DNA of 64,000 nucleotides from Cryomorphaceae bacterium 1068. Its GTDB lineage: Bacteria; Bacteroidota; Bacteroidia; Flavobacteriales_D; Cryomorphaceae. Within the stretch, counting starts at the first letter, position 1. Every line of letters begins with the position of its first letter. Below the pieces are notes generated by a model. That model was not told the origin of the DNA. It worked only from the letters and a program-made list of their open reading frames with translations, and searched no databases. Shown here in pieces: positions 62,759-64,000 of the stretch. The stretch covers positions 62,001-126,000 of the forward strand of contig JAPVXR010000003.1 of assembly GCA_027214385.1 (NCBI GenBank). Direction: 5' to 3'. A program made the position numbers and the translations under genes.

Positions 62759-63502
62759 ATGGATGAAACACAAGAATATGAAGTAGTGAGCATGCCAAGA
62801 ATTGGCGATGCTGCACCGAAATTTGAAGCTGTGACCACCCAAGGAAAAATCAATTTCCCTGCTGATTACAGCGGTAGTTGGGTCATTCTTTTTAGCCACC
62901 CTGCCGATTTTACTCCCGTGTGCACCTCAGAGTTTATGACCTTCGCTACGATGGAGGAGAAATTCAATGAAGCCAACTGCAAACTGGTGGGACTTTCTAT
63001 CGACGGGCTATACAGTCACATAGCTTGGTTGAGGACCATCAAGGAGAAAATAGAATACAAGGGGATGAAAGATGTGGAAGTAAACTTCCCGTTGATTGAA
63101 GACATCAAGATGGATGTAGCCAAGAAATACGGAATGATTCAGCCCAATGAAGATTCTACAAAAGCCGTAAGAGCCGTTTTTTTCATCGATCCCAAAGGAG
63201 TCATCAGAGCGATTATTTACTATCCCCTCAGTTTGGGAAGAAACTTTGACGAATTGTATCGGGTAGTTCTTGCCTTAAAGACAGCCGATGAGTTTGGGGT
63301 AGCCACCCCTGCCGATTGGCGTCCGGGCGACGATGTGATTGTGAGCCCTGCAGGTTCTTGCGGAACGGCAAAAGAAAGAATGGAAGACGGAGAACTCGAC
63401 TGCAAAGACTGGTTCTTCTGCACTAAAAAACTAAGTAAAGAAGATGTAATGAATAAGGTCTTGAAAAAAGAAGTGAAAAGACCTGAGGTGAGTTTGAATT
63501 GA
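62759..63502 (+). CDS. 1-Cys peroxiredoxin, copy 2
   Basis: 247 residues, nearly the same as copy 1, with peroxidatic Cys55 in PADFTPVCTSEF and the same C-terminal Cys cluster. Differences are limited to about a dozen conservative changes. Start chosen at ATG 62759 because it aligns with copy 1; the open frame continues upstream to 62702. Terminated by the hairpin at 63576. Confidence 0.95.
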   Translation: MDETQEYEVVSMPRIGDAAPKFEAVTTQGKINFPADYSGSWVILFSHPADFTPVCTSEFMTFATMEEKFNEANCKLVGLSIDGLYSHIAWLRTIKEKIEYKGMKDVEVNFPLIEDIKMDVAKKYGMIQPNEDSTKAVRAVFFIDPKGVIRAIIYYPLSLGRNFDELYRVVLALKTADEFGVATPADWRPGDDVIVSPAGSCGTAKERMEDGELDCKDWFFCTKKLSKEDVMNKVLKKEVKRPEVSLN

Positions 63503-63575
63503 TGCGAGCTTACCGCAAACGTTTAAAAATTGCAGTTCACTAATTTCAATTGCCGTAAGGCATCACCTGAACTGA

Positions 63576-63609
63576 AAAAGCCCCCGCCAATACAGTGGCG
63601 GGGGCTTTT
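63576..63609 (+). terminator. Intrinsic terminator of peroxiredoxin copy 2
   Basis: 14-bp stem (63576-63589 with 63596-63609), 6-base loop, same AAAAGCCCCCG core as the copy-1 terminator. Confidence 0.92.
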
Positions 63610-63647
63610 GTTCTCACGTACTAACTTAAAGTTTTTGCAGCTTAAGT

Positions 63648-64000
63648 TTAGTTTCTTGACAAAGTCAGGAAGTCATTATCACCTGCGCCGATGTCTTCCA
63701 GATCAATAGTCGTAGCTGATGAAGAAGCAACTACCCAATCTTCGTTCAATTCATTGAGTACTGCAGGGCCTTGGAATCCAATGGTCAATTCAATGATGCC
63801 ATTGTCGATCGTAGAAATCCATTGACCAGTTCTTGATTGTGCATTTCTCTGAGCCGTTACCGATCCGTCAGCGTTAAATGTGAAGCTAACATTGTTGTAA
63901 TCGTTTGTGTCATTCACTCCGTTATCGGTGAAGTTTGATACGCTCCAAGCACCTCCTGTAGTAAGGTTTTCATTGAATGCATCGAGCTCAGGAGAAGGCT
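63648..64000 (-). CDS. Probable secreted lipocalin-like protein, cut at window edge
   Basis: The minus-strand frame is open from the right edge to a stop at 63648 (about 116 codons visible): FNENLTTGGAWSVSNF near the edge, FTFNADGSVTAQ, TGQWISTID and a C-terminus DNDFLTLSRN. The sandwich of short strands with Gly-Asp turns resembles lipocalin-like repeated domains of Bacteroidota secreted proteins. The N-terminus, with any signal peptide, lies outside the window. Identity of the family is uncertain. Confidence 0.65.
   Translation of the reverse strand, partial: PSPELDAFNENLTTGGAWSVSNFTDNGVNDTNDYNNVSFTFNADGSVTAQRNAQSRTGQWISTIDNGIIELTIGFQGPAVLNELNEDWVVASSSATTIDLEDIGAGDNDFLTLSRN

Noticed and set aside
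1-64000. tRNA or rRNA genes
   Set aside because: No cloverleaf-like or ribosomal sequence was noticed on either strand; a covariance search would settle this.

Overview
The window looks like a chromosomal segment of a Bacteroidota bacterium, most likely a free-living (marine-type) member of the Flavobacteriales. Supporting signs are four surface or secreted proteins with Por/type IX secretion signals or style, a BlaI promoter of the TAnnTTTG type used by this phylum, LytTR regulation, the short LeuA form, 7TMR-DISM histidine kinases, and the folP / DUF1599 / DoxX-thioredoxin (BT_3928 type) / permease / tpiA neighbourhood that I associate with this phylum. No rRNA, tRNA, CRISPR array or prophage was seen. 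Both ends of the window cut a gene.

Layout. 1-5.4 kb: partial mercaptopyruvate-type sulfurtransferase, an M24 peptidase, an SDR oxidoreductase, a HEAT-like protein, a DEAD-box helicase and diacylglycerol kinase, followed by a decayed gene. 6-21 kb: a TPR-like protein, leuA, a yceI cluster, several small membrane and outer-membrane proteins, a LytTR regulator coupled to a DUF2237 protein, rhodanese, a KefB-type antiporter with RCK domain, pirin and rsgA. 21-26 kb: a 1570-residue exported phosphoesterase-like protein. 26-34 kb: an MtfA-like peptidase, then a tightly coupled four-gene operon (E1-like/nitroreductase fusion, acyltransferase-like protein, 7TMR-DISM kinase, receiver-kinase) with a divergent stand-alone receiver. 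34-39 kb: two lipoproteins with a beta-barrel protein, DinB, Crp-family regulator and YpdA-like reductase. 38.7-41.8 kb: a repeat-rich zone with 85-bp units, a FG-GAP surface protein and a GIY-YIG gene held between inverted repeats. 41.7-47.7 kb: folP, DUF1599, DoxX-like, OppB-type permease, tpiA. 47.9-53 kb: a GLUG surface protein, a copy of the tpiA 3' end, a long 21-bp repeat array, and a BlaI / M56 sensor operon. 53-64 kb: secreted proteins of unknown role, a small TonB-C protein, and a duplicated cassette of serine hydrolase plus 1-Cys peroxiredoxin separated by a TylF-type methyltransferase and a leucine-rich-repeat protein.

The strongest candidates for something little described are (1) the signalling operon at 27.0-33.8 kb, which pairs putative small-molecule-making enzymes with a two-component system; (2) the GIY-YIG gene enclosed by 29-bp inverted repeats that also make up a dispersed 85-bp repeat family, one copy of which has become the 3' end of folP; and (3) a three-copy intergenic element with 21-bp units, in exact register over 17 units in its longest copy, lying upstream of the BlaI/M56 operon and of both serine hydrolase-peroxiredoxin cassettes.
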